This document shows, in pieces, positions 44,002 to 55,535 of a stretch of DNA of 64,000 nt. The DNA comes from Cricetomys ansorgei (Eukaryota; Chordata; Mammalia; Rodentia; Nesomyidae). A model generated the notes under the pieces. The model had not been told where the DNA came from and searched no databases. It worked only from the letters and a program-made list of their open reading frames with translations. Positions within the stretch are counted from its first letter, which is position 1. Every line of letters starts with the position of its first letter. A program made the translations under genes and the position numbers. Location: contig JAMJFZ010004061.1 in assembly GCA_026225945.1 (NCBI GenBank), positions 22,122,001 through 22,186,000 on the forward strand, written 5' to 3'.

Positions 44002-46108
44002 AGTACTTTAGATATTTGTTAATTTGCTTTTGCATGCTGTCCTTCAGTGGAATTCTTGAATATTATTCTCTGATTCATTTATTTCATTTTTGTTTATGCT
44101 TATCTCTCTAAAACTTAGCTTTCTTTATTCCTGTTTTATTTTAGTGACTGTGGATTTTTTTTTTTGCAAAAATTAAAAATCTTTTGTTAGAAAATTTTAT
44201 ACTTGTATGTAATGATTTTTAGTCATTTTTACCACCTACTCCCTTCTCATCCCATTCCCATTTTACTTGGAACCTTTATTCTCATCATTTTGTTCTGACT
44301 TTCATCCTTTCTTTGTGTGTGACCCACTGAATTTGGTTAGAATTGCTTGTCAGAGCACGGGTTGGAGATTGTTATTGGAGCATGGGCAACGTATCAATGC
44401 CATCCATTGAAGAAAATGACACATAACATTCCCCCTCACTATAACCATTGACTACAATGCCTAAGGCAGGGGTGGAGCCTTCTGGACCTCTCATCCATGC
44501 ATCCATGATGAGATGTTGATGGATCCAGTCTTGTGTAGACCTTATACAGATAACCACAGCTGCAGGAAGTTCTTCCGCATCGTTTACTGAGACTCGGAGG
44601 AAGGAAGGGGTTGCAGTAGCTGTTCCATGTAGGGTAGAACACTCTCTCATCATTTATTCTTAGCACTTTGGCTAGCTATAAGTTTCTGTATGAACAGCCT
44701 GCAGTAAGGGGCTTTTCTGATGAAGGCTGGGTGCAGCACTTATCAGTGAATAGTTAAAAGGCAGTTTGACAAGAAGACTATTTAGCCAAATAATAGTAGT
44801 AGGTTTGCCATTTGGGCCTTTGACCTCCTAAGCCGTGGGCTTTTGAGTAGGTTTCTAGAACTGGGAAGGTATTCCCTCCTGCAGAGAGGGACCAAAATCC
44901 AACCAGAAATTAATTGGTTACTCCTGTGACAGTTATGCCACTATTCCACTACAGAACACATCCTACCAGGTAGCATTCTGTAGCATTCTGGATTTACTTC
45001 TGGGTAAGATCATTGGTAACTTTTCTGCTCTAGCATAGTACCCTTTGGCACCATGAAAGCTAACTGTTAGGTGATAAGTTTTCAACTCATCTTTACCTGA
45101 TTTCTTGGTTTTGTGACGTACAGTCAAGTTATTGTGGCCAAAAACCATGTTAGTAGCCTCTATTGTTTGGTGGGATTTCATACCTCCAGACCAACAACTC
45201 ATAGTGAGATATTCCATATTTGGTGCCATGATTTTCGTTTAATCACCCATGGCTTCCTGGAGGAGAATTACCCATCCATAGTAGGTACTTCTGTTGAAAC
45301 TTTTTCTCCGTATTTTAGATTATATATTTAATATGCTTATAAAATATTAATTTTTCATATGTCCTTACTTTGGGTTATTCTTGCTATTTCCTCTTCTGCA
45401 TTCTCCACCCTTACTGCTTAAACCTTTGTAGCCCAGCCGTTGCCTCTATATTGCCTCTGTTCTCACGTCTGATCTGTTCTGTCTTTTCTCCCTATTTCTC
45501 TCTGTCACCTTTCTAATGGTCCCTTTATATTCTTCTTGCATTTACTATTTCTTTATATTAAATACATTAACAATTTGAAGCTGGCTATCCTCATATGAAG
45601 GGCAACATGTGGCGTTTGTCTTTCTGGAATTGGGTTCCCCCAGTCAATGTAAAATTCTCCACATTCACTCATTTTCCTAAAAATTTCAGAAATTCATTCT
45701 TTTTTTGGTCACTGAATAAAATTCCTTTACATTTTAATTATCCATTCATCAAGTGATGCTTATCTGGGCTAGTTCCATTTCCTCATTGTTGTGAATAGAG
45801 GTGTAGAAAACATGGAAATGCAGGTCTCTCTGTTGTAGGGCATGGAATCTTCTGGGTTATGTCCAGGTGTGGTATAGCTGGACATACAAATACAACTCTA
45901 TTTTCATCTTTTTGAGAACACCCCACACTGATTTCCATAATGTCTTCCCCGTTTATATTCTTAGCAATAGTGGATAAGGGTTTCTCTTACAAGCATTTGT
46001 CACTATTGTTTTCTCTTGATCACAGCTATTCTGAATGGAGAAGGATGAAATCTGAAAGTAATTTTAGTTTGCAGTTTTCTGACGGCTTATGGGTATTGGA
46101 AAGCTATT

Positions 46109-46109
<1 letters not shown>

Positions 46110-46156
<47 letters not shown>

Positions 46157-46165
46157 TTATTTATT
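46110..46165 (+). repeat. (TATC)n microsatellite
   Basis: Fourteen or so ATCT units then TTAT variants, at the 3' edge of the inserted L1 fragment. Confidence 0.97.
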
Positions 46166-46778
46166 CTCTTGTACAATACATCCTGACCTCAGCCTCCCTT
46201 CTCTCCACTCCTCCCAACTCCCTGTCTATCTTCCCTCTCCTCTAGACCCACCTCCCTCCCAACTTCCCTTCAGAACAGAGCAGGCCTCCCAGGGTTCCTA
46301 ATGAAACAGGTCATAGCAAGATGGAACAAGGCCAGGAATAAGCACTCAAATCAAGGCTGGATGCGGCAGCAGGAGGAAAAGTGTCCCAAGGGCAGATAAA
46401 AGTATCAGAGACTCCTGTGGCCCCCCTTCCCCCACAATACACTCCAAGTTTTAGGAGTTCTACAAGAACAGACAACCATAAGATGTATGTAGAGGACCTA
46501 CATATATGTAATATAGACCCATTCAGGCTCTATGTCTGCCACTTCAGTCTTTGTGAGCCCCTATAAGTCCTGGTCAGATGACTCCATGGAGCAAGTTCTC
46601 TGGTGTCCTGTACCCCTCTGGTCCCTGAAATCCCTCCTCCCTCTCTTCTGAGTGGTTCGCGGAGCTCAGCCCAATGTTTGGCCATGGGCCTGGCCTCAGA
46701 TTCTGCTCCCATCTGATGCCGGAGAAAAGTCTGATGATGATTGGGCAAGGCACTGATCTGTGAGCATAGCAGACATTT
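46110..46778 (-). mobile_element. Inserted L1 3'-UTR (5'-truncated L1), reverse
   Basis: 'ttcagaacagagcaggcctc', 'ccagggttcctaatgaaaca', 'aaatcaaggctggatgcggc', 'tctttgtgagcccctataag' and 'gatgattgggcaaggcactg' are a reversed rodent L1 3' UTR. ORF2 sequence of the host L1 stands on both sides, so this is a later insertion in the same orientation. Confidence 0.82.
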
Positions 46779-48010
46779 TAAAAATTATTTATTAGCCATT
46801 TGTGTTTCTTATTTTGAGAATCTTCTGCTCAGTTCCATGGGTCATTCTAAATCGTTTACTTGATATTAGTTTTTAAAATGCTATGTTCTACATACGAATC
46901 CTTTATCAGATACGCAGAGAGTGAAGATTTTCTCCCATTTAGTAGGTTGCCTCTTTACTCAGTTAAGAGTTTCCTTTGAAGCAAGAACCCTTTTAATTTC
47001 ATGAGGCCCAACTTATCAATTGTTGACCCCATTTCCCATGTGACTGGAGTCTTTTTCAGAAAGTCCTTACCTATATCTAAATCTTTAATTGCACTCTCTG
47101 ATCATTTCAGAGATTTCTGTTTAACATTAAAGGCTCTGATCCATTTGAAATTGATTTTTGTGTACGGTGAGATATTAATATCATGTTTCATTTTTTACAT
47201 GGACATATCCAGTTTTCCCAGAACTATATGTTAAAGAGGCTGCTTTTTCTCCAATCTCTATTTTTGGCTTTGTCAAAAATCAAATGGTTGTAGTTGTATG
47301 GACTTGGATATGGGTCCTCAATTCTCTTCTACTGATTATGTGTCTGTTTTTGTAACAGTATTGTGTCCTACCACGGCTCTATAATATAACTTGAATCAGG
47401 TTTATGAAGCCACCAGTTGTGTTTTTATTGTTCAGGATTTCCTTAGCAATCTGATGTATTTTCTGCTTCCAAATACTCCCCTCCCTTTTTGCAAAGAATT
47501 GAGTTGGCATTTTAATTAGAATTGTATCAAAACTGTAGATTGCTCTTGCGAGCATGGTTATTTTCAGTATATTAATCCTACTAATCCATGTTGCATGGGA
47601 GTCTTTCCAAATTTTAAGTATTATCTTCAATTCTTTCAGTGCTTTGAGTTATTCCAAGATACTTCAGGGATTTTTTTTAATTGACTGAATTTGCTTCTCT
47701 AATTTCTTTTTTAGTTTGTTTTTCATCAGTTTATAGAGAGGGCACTGAGTTTTATATATTAGTTCTGTAACCTATCACTTTGCTGAAAGCGTTTTCCAAC
47801 TTTCAGTGTTTCTTAGTTTCTTCAGGTAGTTCATGGAATGCATTACATCATCTGCAAAAATTCTTCCTTTCATATTTATATCCCTTTTATTTTCTTGTCT
47901 TGTTGCTCTAGCTAAGACTTCAAGCACTATATTGAACAGAAGTAGAAAAAGTGGCACCCTTGTCTTGTTCCTGATCTTAGTGGGACAGCTTTGAGTATTT
48001 CCCCATTAAC

Positions 48011-48318
48011 CATGGCTGTGGCTCTAAGTGCAAGTGAAGTCCCTACTGCAAATAGCAAATCACACCTAGGGCTGAAGTATGGGCCTGTTCCCAAACTTCA
48101 AATAAATAACTAGGCTGGGGCTGAATGGATGAGCTGTCTTAATTCAGATGGCAAATGGAGCTAGTGCTGAAGTACAGAATACTCTCTAACCTCAGGGGCA
48201 AACTGGAGATAGGGCCAAAGTAAAGTGGGTTCTCTACCTCAAATAGTGCATCAGAACTGGGACTGAAGTATGGGCATGCCTGTTAACCTCAGGTATTGAA
48301 CAGGAGCTGGAGTTACTA
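48011..48318 (+). repeat. 48-bp-period minisatellite, about six copies
   Basis: The anchor GCTGAAGTA (with variants GCTCTAAGT, GCTGAATGG, GCCAAAGTA, ACTGAAGTA) recurs at about 48020, 48071, 48120, 48166, 48214, 48262 and 48310. Spacing is 46-51 bp, three of the last four steps exactly 48. Units share GGAGCTGGG at the left and a '(C)TAACCTCAGGT' half at the right. Confidence 0.88.
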
Positions 48319-48429
48319 AAGCTTTTCTTGATGCTTTCCAACATATTGCATATTACACAAGCATAATAAAGATACATATGTATGTATGTGTGTATGGAGA
48401 GGAAAAGTAACTTATTTCACATGTTTTCC

Positions 48430-48440
<11 letters not shown>

Positions 48441-48461
<21 letters not shown>

Positions 48462-48655
48462 TGTGTCTGTCTGTCTGATATATGTAGTGTATATGCTTGT
48501 GTGGGTGTAGGTTTGGCACAGCACATGTGCGGAGTTGAGAGGCTGACCCCTGGTGTTAGCCTTCACTGTCCATTTTGCTTTCAGACAAGGTCTTATTGTT
48601 CACCACTGAATGTCAGGCTAGCTGGCATAGCATTTTGCTTTCATTTTTCCTTTGA
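48441..48655 (-). mobile_element. B4-type SINE fragment, reverse, with (GT)n
   Basis: (GT)n at 48441-48467, 'gagaggctgacccctggtgt', 'cagacaaggtcttattgttc' and 'ccactgaatgtcaggctagc'. The tRNA-like head is missing. Confidence 0.65.
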
Positions 48656-48660
48656 TGTTT

Positions 48661-49026
48661 GTGATGATTTGAATGAGAACGTCCTCTGTAGGCTCATATG
48701 TTTGAATATTTGATCCCCATTTGGTGGAACTGTTTGAGAAGGATTAGGAAGAATGGTCTTATTGGAGGAGGTGTCACTGGAGGTGGGCTTTGAGGTTTCA
48801 AAAGTCCATGCCATTCCTATGAACTCTCTGTCTCTGCCCCTGCTTGTGGATGGAGATATAAGCTTTCAGCTACTGCTCCAGCACCATGTCTACTTGCCTG
48901 TTACCATGCTCCCTGCCATAATGGTCATATCTTCTAACAGTCTAGAACCATAAGCCCCAAATTAAATGCTTTCTTTATAAGTTGCTTTGGTCATGCTCTT
49001 TGTTACAATAGAAAAGTAACTAAGTC
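48661..49026 (+). mobile_element. Rodent MaLR-type LTR (left of tandem pair)
   Basis: 'ggaggaggtgtcactggagg', 'ctcctgcc' type middle at 48838, 'gctccagcaccatgtctact', 'ctccctgccataatggtcat' and 'aattaaatgctttctttata' with end 'aaagtaactaagtca'. Confidence 0.8.
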
Positions 49027-49599
49027 AATAGCCCTGTAACAATTAATTTTGAACTCTTCTAGGTTATTCATCTATAATACTAGTTTATCTGGATTGCATT
49101 TATAAATTATAGAATTATTGATTACTTGGTCTTAATATTGTTTTTTCTTCATGTTTTAGGCCTTCCTCATCGGCTTGAGATGATTGCTTTGATAATTTTC
49201 TGTCTCTAATGGTTTTTGAAATCAGTTTCTGCTTTAGAATCCCTGAAAAGTACCTAAGAGCAGAAGTAGGTCTTGCATTTTGTGTTAAGCCTCTTCCTCA
49301 AAGGGATATTTGGGGTAGCTCTACCTCCTTCCAGGTGCTGTCAGTGATGCTGGTCTTTACCATCACACAGGTGGGGAGCTTGTCACTGCTGTTGTGTAGG
49401 AGCAGCCAAGTGCAAGCTCCTTTCCCTCCTCTCCATTGTCCTCTGCTCAGCAGGGAGCACACTCCCCTCCCACCTTTCAGCAATCTCTGCTTAATTGGAT
49501 TTGGAATTCACAGGCAGGCTCCAAAGCTTTATCTTTACTCACCATCTATTTCTGTAGTTCCTGCTTTATACTAAGTATTAGTGTAAATTGTATTATATT
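49027..49599. other. Sequence between two same-family LTRs
   Basis: 573 bp. I do not see a primer-binding site or coding remnants. A 121-codon frame (49209-49574) is not recognisable. Confidence 0.35.
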
Positions 49600-49956
49600 T
49601 GAATAAAATGCCCCCCATAGACTCAGAGATTTGAATGCATGGTCACCAGAGAGTGATTATTAGGAGGTGTGGCCCTGTAGAAGGAAATGTATCACCAACG
49701 GTGGGCTTTAGGGTTTCAGAAGCTCAAGCCAGACCCAGAGCACACTCTTTATTCTTTTTGCCTGCCTATCCAGATGTAGGACTCTTGGCTCCTTCTCCAG
49801 CACCATGTCTGCCCGCACACTGCCAAGCTTCCTGCCATGATGATAATAGACTAAACCTCTGAACATGTAATCCAGGCTTCAGTTAAATGCTTTTCTTTAT
49901 AAGAGTTGCTGTGGTCATGGCTTCTCTACACAACAATAAAAACCCTAACTAAGACA
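49600..49956 (+). mobile_element. Rodent MaLR-type LTR (right of tandem pair)
   Basis: 'gattattaggaggtgtggcc', 'gtatcaccaacggtgggctt', 'ctccagcaccatgtctgccc', 'cttcctgccatgatgataat', 'ataagagttgctgtggtcat' and 'aaaccctaactaagaca'. Confidence 0.85.
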
Positions 49957-50559
49957 GTATTCTAAAGATGATCTTATATATTTTCATATTTTCAATGTTT
50001 TGTATTTAATTTTGATTCGTGTTTAGGTTAGAGGGCTGTAAAGGTATAGTCTTATTATATTGGCTTGAGTGGACTTTGAATCACTTCTACAGACTCCTCC
50101 AGAAGAGGAGGATTCTGGTCTGTGGAGTCTGGCCCCCTCCACATTCATGGTGTGCCTTATCTTCTAGTATTTTGGTTTCTGGCATGGTACAGTGTTAAAT
50201 GTCTAGGACTAGTAACTTTTGACTTCTGGCTCCTGTTTAGTCTCAAAGGATCTCCATCCCATTCCTCCTGACTGGCCTTCTGGGCTCTCCCTTCCTTTTT
50301 TCATCTTTCAAGAACTTTGGGATGGCCAATTACAGAAGTTCTCCTTAGCAACCAAAAGGTCCTCCTCTTCCACGGAGGACAGATTAACAGGCACGGTCTC
50401 CCAGTGGCTGCAAAAGCGGTCATTGTGCTCCACATGTCTAATTCACAGAAGAAAATGAACAAGCAAGCGAGACTTCAGTCTTCCCAAATGACGAACTGAA
50501 TAACTCACATTTTCCAAGAACTTTGCTCTGTCAGAATGCTCTTCTAAGTCTCTGTGTGC
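49957..50559. other. No recognisable feature
   Basis: Unique sequence. Confidence 0.4.
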
Positions 50560-50745
50560 CTAATTTCTCCTCATTAAATCTAAGCTCAGAAGCTACCTCC
50601 TTAGAGGAGGGTTTAATATTGTTACAGCACTTTTGTGTTAACTGGAGACGGTCTCGTTTATTTGTACGTTTGCAGTGTTGCTTCCACTAGTCTATAAACT
50701 CCTCGGAGGCCATGCCCATTTGGTTTTTTATTATAATTTCCAAAT
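50560..50745 (+). mobile_element. L2 LINE 3' end
   Basis: 'cagaagctacctccttagag', 'gttacagcacttttgtgtta', 'tagtctataaactcctcgga' in the order of the conserved L2 3' region. Confidence 0.65.
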
Positions 50746-50834
50746 TTTATTTTAACTAGCATTCCTCACATGCTAGTGAAATAGCTCTCAGTGACAGAAT
50801 GGACTGGCTTAACCAGGATTCAGCAGAGTAACTT

Positions 50835-51262
50835 TTTTTCTTTTTTTAATTTAACCATTTACTATGAAAAATTTCAAATGCATGAAGGTAAAAAGAATGG
50901 TCAACTCCAATATTTATTAAAAAGCTTTAATAATCATATTTTTCATTTATTTGCTGATTCTTTGAGTGTTGTTCAGTTACAGATTTACTGATGTATAATT
51001 TTATGCAGCATAAAATTTACCTATTGTTAAGTATACAAGCCAGTAAAATTTGAAGTTAATTTATATAGTTACAAGATGACTAGTATACTCTAGTGTTAGA
51101 AAGTTTGTCCCTCTCCCAATTTCCCCGTGCTTGCTGGCAGGTAAGGATCCCCATGCTCATACCTAGTCCCAAGTAGCCACTATCGTCAAACCTATGGATT
51201 TTCCCTTTTGAACATTTTATGTAAGTATAACCATGTATTGTGTAGTCTTTTCATCTGGCTCC
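50835..51262 (-). mobile_element. Ancient L1M 3'-end fragment, reverse
   Basis: 'atgcagcataaaatttacct', 'ttaagtatacaagccagtaa', 'atggattttcccttttgaac' and 'tttatgtaagtataaccatg' match the reversed mammalian L1M 3' UTR. Confidence 0.65.

Positions 51263-51264
<2 letters not shown>

Positions 51265-51298
<34 letters not shown>
51265..51298 (+). repeat. (GT)n microsatellite
   Basis: Thirty-plus bases of GT at the right edge of the L1M fragment. Confidence 0.97.
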
Positions 51299-51299
<1 letters not shown>

Positions 51300-51375
51300 G
51301 TGTGGAGCAGAAGGCTAGCACTGGCAACTCTGATATTAACTATTTCCCAGAGTACTATGCAGGACATGGGCTGTG

Positions 51376-51416
51376 GTGCTTGAGAGATGGACCAAAGGTT
51401 AAGAGTATCAGGTTTC
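51376..51416 (+). mobile_element. B2 head fragment
   Basis: 'gagagatggaccaaaggtta' then 'agagtatcaggt' is a degraded B2 head, cut where the adjacent B1 begins. Confidence 0.5.
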
Positions 51417-51560
51417 GCCAGGCAGCAGTGGTACACACCTTTAATCCCAGCACTCAGGAGGCACAGGCAGATGAATCTGTGAGTTCAAGGCCAGCCTGAG
51501 TACCAGGACTGTCAGAGTCACAACAGAGAATCCCTGTCTCAAGAAACAGAGAGAGAGAGA
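51417..51560 (+). mobile_element. B1 SINE
   Basis: 'gccaggcagcagtggtacac', 'acctttaatcccagcactca', 'gagttcaaggccagcctgag' and '(GA)n' tail. Confidence 0.92.
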
Positions 51561-52094
51561 ATGAATATGTATGTTCAGGTTTAAAGGAAATATCTTTTCC
51601 TCAAATTCCAAAAGGAAGGAGGGACAAATGGCTTTCTATGGAGACTATTACATACCAAGGCACATGCTGGCCTTCAGTATCACAAGTTCCTGTCCTACAT
51701 TTCAAAGTCCATGCTAGCATTCTATCTTGTCTCACCTTTCCCCTACACTAAACTCCCCCTGCTCATGGGCTTTTCCCCACAGCTACTCATTCTCCGTATA
51801 ACCCTGCTATTCCAGGTATGTATGTGCTTTCTATCTCCTTCCTCCCCCTCGCTCTGCTCTCCCGTGCTCCCTCACCCTCTCTTCTGCTTCTCTCATGGTC
51901 ACATCCAGTCTGTTGCCCATGTTGAGTCTACTTCCTTCTCTCTCTCTACTCTGAACTCTTCCAGATGCCTCTGGCTGTTCTTTTTCTCATATCTACAAAA
52001 CAAAACAACAAACAAACAAACAAACAAAACCCAACCCTACCCTTTTACCCATGGAGCAATCATGTTGTCAGTTTTTACAAAGAGCATGTTTTGA
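51561..52094. other. Pyrimidine-rich stretch and (CAAA)n
   Basis: C/T-rich at 51715-51960 with a 127-codon low-complexity frame, then a (CAAA)n run at 51998-52030. No gene recognised. Confidence 0.4.
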
Positions 52095-52207
52095 TCTTCC
52101 AGAGAACCCAAGTTTAGATCTCAGTACTCATTGCAGTTTCAAGGGTTTGTAACTACAGCTCTCAGGGATTTGATATCCTCTTCTAGCCCCTTTGAGCACA
52201 ACAACAA

Positions 52208-52253
<46 letters not shown>

Positions 52254-52262
52254 CACTTAAAA
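52095..52262 (+). mobile_element. B2/B3-type SINE, partial, with (CA)n
   Basis: 'gagaacccaagtttagatct', 'gtttgtaactacagctctca', 'ggatttgatatcctcttcta' then (CA)n at 52211-52251. The head is missing. Confidence 0.7.
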
Positions 52263-52319
52263 AACAAACACAGGACAGGAGAGCCAGTGAAGATCATTTG
52301 TCTCACACATTTCTTTTAA

Positions 52320-52395
52320 AGAGAGAGAAGACACCGAGGTCCAAGGCACAGTCACACAACTAATTGGCAGCCATACTGGAAACTAGGCTGTCCTT
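52320..52395 (-). mobile_element. MIR SINE fragment
   Basis: 'ggcacagtcacacaactaat', 'tggcagccatactggaaact' match the complement of the MIR tRNA-side part. Confidence 0.55.
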
Positions 52396-53452
52396 TTTTC
52401 CCCTCTGTGCCATGTGACGAGGTTTTAAAGAAGCATGAGTCCTTGGAGGAACTGCTATGTGGCTGGAGCTCAGTCAATGAAGATGCACTGAGAACATCCC
52501 AGATCTATTTCCTCTATTTGTACACATATCTGCATGGATCATCGTTGAGTCTCTCTCTGGCTCACTTTCCAAGCTCTCAACACAATATATATGTCTTACT
52601 TAGATCATGCATTTACTGGGAAATTAAATAAGATAATTTAAAAGGTTATTTGGGAATTCATATGAAAATTCAGTTTTAGAGCAGCAATAAAGTATAATCA
52701 TGTCCCTTGTGCTCAGAACACATATTTTACAGAAGAAAAAATGGGTGGTCAAGAACAGGGAAAATTATCATAGGGGCCCTAAGACAAGAGGTTATTAAGC
52801 CAGGAGAAAGGTTTTGAAAGAAGACTGGTATAAAAACTCACCATGGTTACCAAAGGCATTGGAAAGTGGACCCCTTCTGTTTGTCTAATAAAGTGTTTTA
52901 TAACAGTCAGAATCATGATAGATCTGTCAGAAGAAGGGAAATCAGCCATGCAAATTATAAACCATGTCAGAGATCTGTCTGGGGTGCTGTGAAATCATCA
53001 AAATGGAAAGTAAAAAACAAGGGACTCTGACCGCCTTCATTTCACTGAGCCATCATTAGCAGAGGGTACTCTGTGTTTTTCTGAGCTATGTGGATGCCAT
53101 GGGGGGCTGGTGACTTCCTGATCCAGACAGGGGGCTGAAAAGAAGCAGGGCAAGAAAGTGGAGTCAGGCCACCAACAAAGCACAGCACACATTGGATTCA
53201 GACCCAGGATGTGCCAAGAAGGAATTTTAAACAATGGTGGGCTTTTTAAATGAACAGTATCATTTTGGGTGCAAGGGCCAAAATTAAATTGGGGATTTGA
53301 GGCTTTCAGTGCAGAACTAAATAAAAATGCCAAGGCAGGATGGTGAAGGTGTCTGGAACTTAGATGTCTGAGTCCTGTCTCTGTGGACTGTGGGGCGGGT
53401 ATGGTTTGAGGGTGCTTTCAAAGCCACTGATGTGTAAAGATTCAAGTCAGTA
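52396..53452. other. No recognisable feature
   Basis: About 1 kb unique sequence. A 98-codon minus frame (53037-53333) has no known domain. Confidence 0.4.
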
Positions 53453-53720
53453 CAGGCTGAGCAGTCCTCCTCCAAAATTCTTACAGCACATGTGTTTTAG
53501 ATTTAATTAATTTTAAAAACAATTTGGAATAATTTTATACATATAATGAGATAACTGGGAGACAAAATTCCAAATCTAAACATAAAATTCATTTGTGTTT
53601 CATATGTACACATTCCCCACAGGTAATTTCATTCATTGCTTTTAATAACTTCTGGCATGTAGCAAAGACTGATGGCATGGAGTTTCCCACTTGTGTCAAG
53701 AAAGACCTTTGAGCGGCATA
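53453..53720. mobile_element. Tigger-like DNA transposon fragment
   Basis: Starts 'caggctgagcagtcctcct', similar to a Tigger-type terminal repeat. Then 'ataatgagataactgggaga', 'ctaaacataaaattcatttg', 'tgtttcatatgtacacattc' and 'gtttcccacttgtgtc' match the internal order of a common mammalian Tigger-type MITE. Confidence 0.55.
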
Positions 53721-53829
53721 CTTTACCACAAAGTAGTTAAGTCATTGGGGTCTCTGATCTCCATGCATCCAGAAGGAATTAAGATAATCCTCTACTTAAT
53801 GTTCTAGGAAGGAGAAAGACAGGCCCCTC

Positions 53830-54040
53830 CTGCATCACTATGAGATCTCTATCTCCCACATTCCTTCTATCAAAATGGCCCAATGTGCTACAACTGAGTG
53901 CCCTTCCCTGGCCAAACAGATGAGGCCTTACAACTTTGGATATTTAGTCTACAAATTGTGTTTTGCATACAATTCTTTTTAAAATATTCAGCCTCAGATA
54001 TTTTGCTATAGTAATGGAAGGAAAAAAAAACATGACCAAT
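53830..54040 (+). mobile_element. MLT1/MST-like LTR 3' end (weak)
   Basis: 'cagcctcagatattttgcta' and 'tagtaatggaagg' resemble the terminal part of ancient MaLR LTRs. The upstream part is too diverged to be sure. Confidence 0.35.
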
Positions 54041-54594
54041 ACTGAGACTAGTGCATATACAAGTCTTGGTATAATTAGAAATGGCCTTCTATATCTGTCC
54101 TCTGTGCTCTATACTAAGCCTTTGTCCCACGAGTCTTAATTTGGCTGGGGAATATCCATTTGGGTGGAGGTAGAAAGATTAAAGAAAGGTCAGCTAGCTG
54201 TGCCATATTATAGTATGTAGGCCGAATATATCCTCTTAAGAATTTTCAGGACCACAAATGTTTGGAATTAAAAAAAAAATGATTGTATACACTTGGTATT
54301 AAGGTAATTTCACAGAATAATTTAAAAATTCTCTGCACAAAAAATATCCATAGTAGGGGATGTTCCACTTATGCTATCATTTGTGCTCAACAAGTCTCAA
54401 AGTTTAGAGCCGTTAAGATTTGTGGATTAGGGAATCAGTCTTTATCAGTCATTTAGTTTTTAAATAATAGAGTTGAACCACTGTAATTATAGTCTATAGA
54501 ACTGGGGGAGGGATTCGTCATTGCTTTGAGAAGTACTTGTTGGATTGTCCACTATATAGGGTTTATTTTGTATGTGTGAGAAACTTGTTTTTAT
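54041..54594. other. No recognisable feature
   Basis: AT-rich unique sequence. Confidence 0.35.
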
Positions 54595-55020
54595 TTTTTT
54601 TCTGCTTAGTTATTATAGTGTTTTTATTTTTAAATTATAATATAATTGCATCATTCCCTTTTCCCTTTCTTCCCTTCAACCCCTCCTATGCAATCACCTC
54701 GCTCACTCTCAAATTCATGGCTTCTTTTCTTAAATTGTTGTTGCTGCTGTTGTGTTGTTGTTGGTGTGTGTGTGTGTGTGTGTGTGTGTATTCCTAAATA
54801 CATAAATACAGCCTGCTCAGTCAATCTGTATGTTACTTGTAAGTATATGATCTCAGGGTTGGCCATTTGTTATTGGATAACGTACTTGGGGGTGCTCCCC
54901 TGGGGAAGCCATTTCTTCACTCTCAGCATCCCCAAGTTTCCTGTAGTTCTTTTTTTAGGGTTGAGGCCTTGGACTTATCCCTTTCCCATGTTCCCATGTC
55001 CACTAGTGTAGTCCTTTTTC
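54595..55020 (-). mobile_element. Rodent L1-like 3'-end repeat, reverse, with (GT)n
   Basis: 'tctcaaattcatggcttctt', (GT)n at 54766-54790, 'cctaaatacataaatacagc', 'tggccatttgttattggata', 'ctcccctggggaagccattt' and 'cccaagtttcctgtagttct'. Same family as 35.34 kb, but longer. Confidence 0.65.
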
Positions 55021-55227
55021 AGTCTTATATAGTTCTGTTTTTTATTTATTTTATTATTTTATTTTTTTAGAGAGGTGACTATTTAGTCAGATGTTGGAGG
55101 AAACATAATTATCCAAAGCATCATGGGAGGTGAGGGAAATGAGTTGAAGTGTCTGAACATCATGGAAAAAGATAGGTTTAAGATGTACCAAGCTTGTCTG
55201 AAACTCTGTGGAGTTAGAAAATATAAA

Positions 55228-55535
55228 GTCAGGGCTGGGGAGGTGACTTGGTGGATAAAGAGCTCGCTGTATGTGAGAACTGGTTTTCAGGTCCCAAGCA
55301 CCCACATGAAAGTTGGGGAGGTATGGTGTCTCCTTTGTAATCTCAGCACCCAGGAGGTGGAGCGCAAGCTGGTGAGGTAGACTATCTACACTCATAGGTT
55401 TCAGGCTCAGTGAGAGACACTGCCTCAGTTAGTAAGATGGCAAGCAAGTGGGGAAGACACCTGACGCTCACCTCCAGCCTCCAGGAGCATACACAAGCAC
55501 ATGCAGCTACACACAGTGAATCACTACACATGCAA
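55228..55535 (+). mobile_element. B4-type composite SINE
   Basis: 'gggctggggaggtgacttgg', 'gtcccaagcacccacatgaa', 'ttgtaatctcagcacccagg', 'caggctcagtgagagacact' and a CA-rich 3' end. Confidence 0.85.

Larger units (their letters stand above)
44148..48004 (-). mobile_element. L1 LINE, Lx-type, reverse, 5'-truncated, interrupted
   Basis: The 3' end is the T-run at 44152-44165 (poly(A) on the minus strand). A long 3' UTR follows to about 45600 ('ccactgaatttggttagaat', 'gataaccacagctgcaggaa', 'agttatgccactattccact'), then ORF2 to 48004. A second L1 3' end is inserted at 46110-46778. The copy stops in the RT domain, next to a 48-bp minisatellite. Confidence 0.85.
45600..48004 (-). pseudogene. L1 ORF2 remnant, reverse
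   Basis: C-terminal ORF2 lies at 45600-46100 and resumes at 46780 after the inserted L1 fragment. The segment 47379-47630 still translates (minus strand) to a recognisable ORF2 stretch including RINILKITMLARAIYSFD and PTQFF. The RT catalytic box reads FADD at 47847-47858 within a short minus-strand frame (47775-47957). The endonuclease and N-terminal RT parts are absent. Stops and frameshifts break it into pieces under 85 codons, so it is inactive, although this copy keeps the two catalytic aspartates that the 31.8 kb copy has lost. Confidence 0.88.

Noticed and set aside
48011..48318. Regular repeats suggesting a CRISPR-like array
   Set aside because: Units are contiguous with no unique spacers, and the DNA is rodent. 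It is a minisatellite.
51233..51499. Frame rich in VC repeats and similar frames at other GT tracts
   Set aside because: Translation of (GT)n microsatellites.
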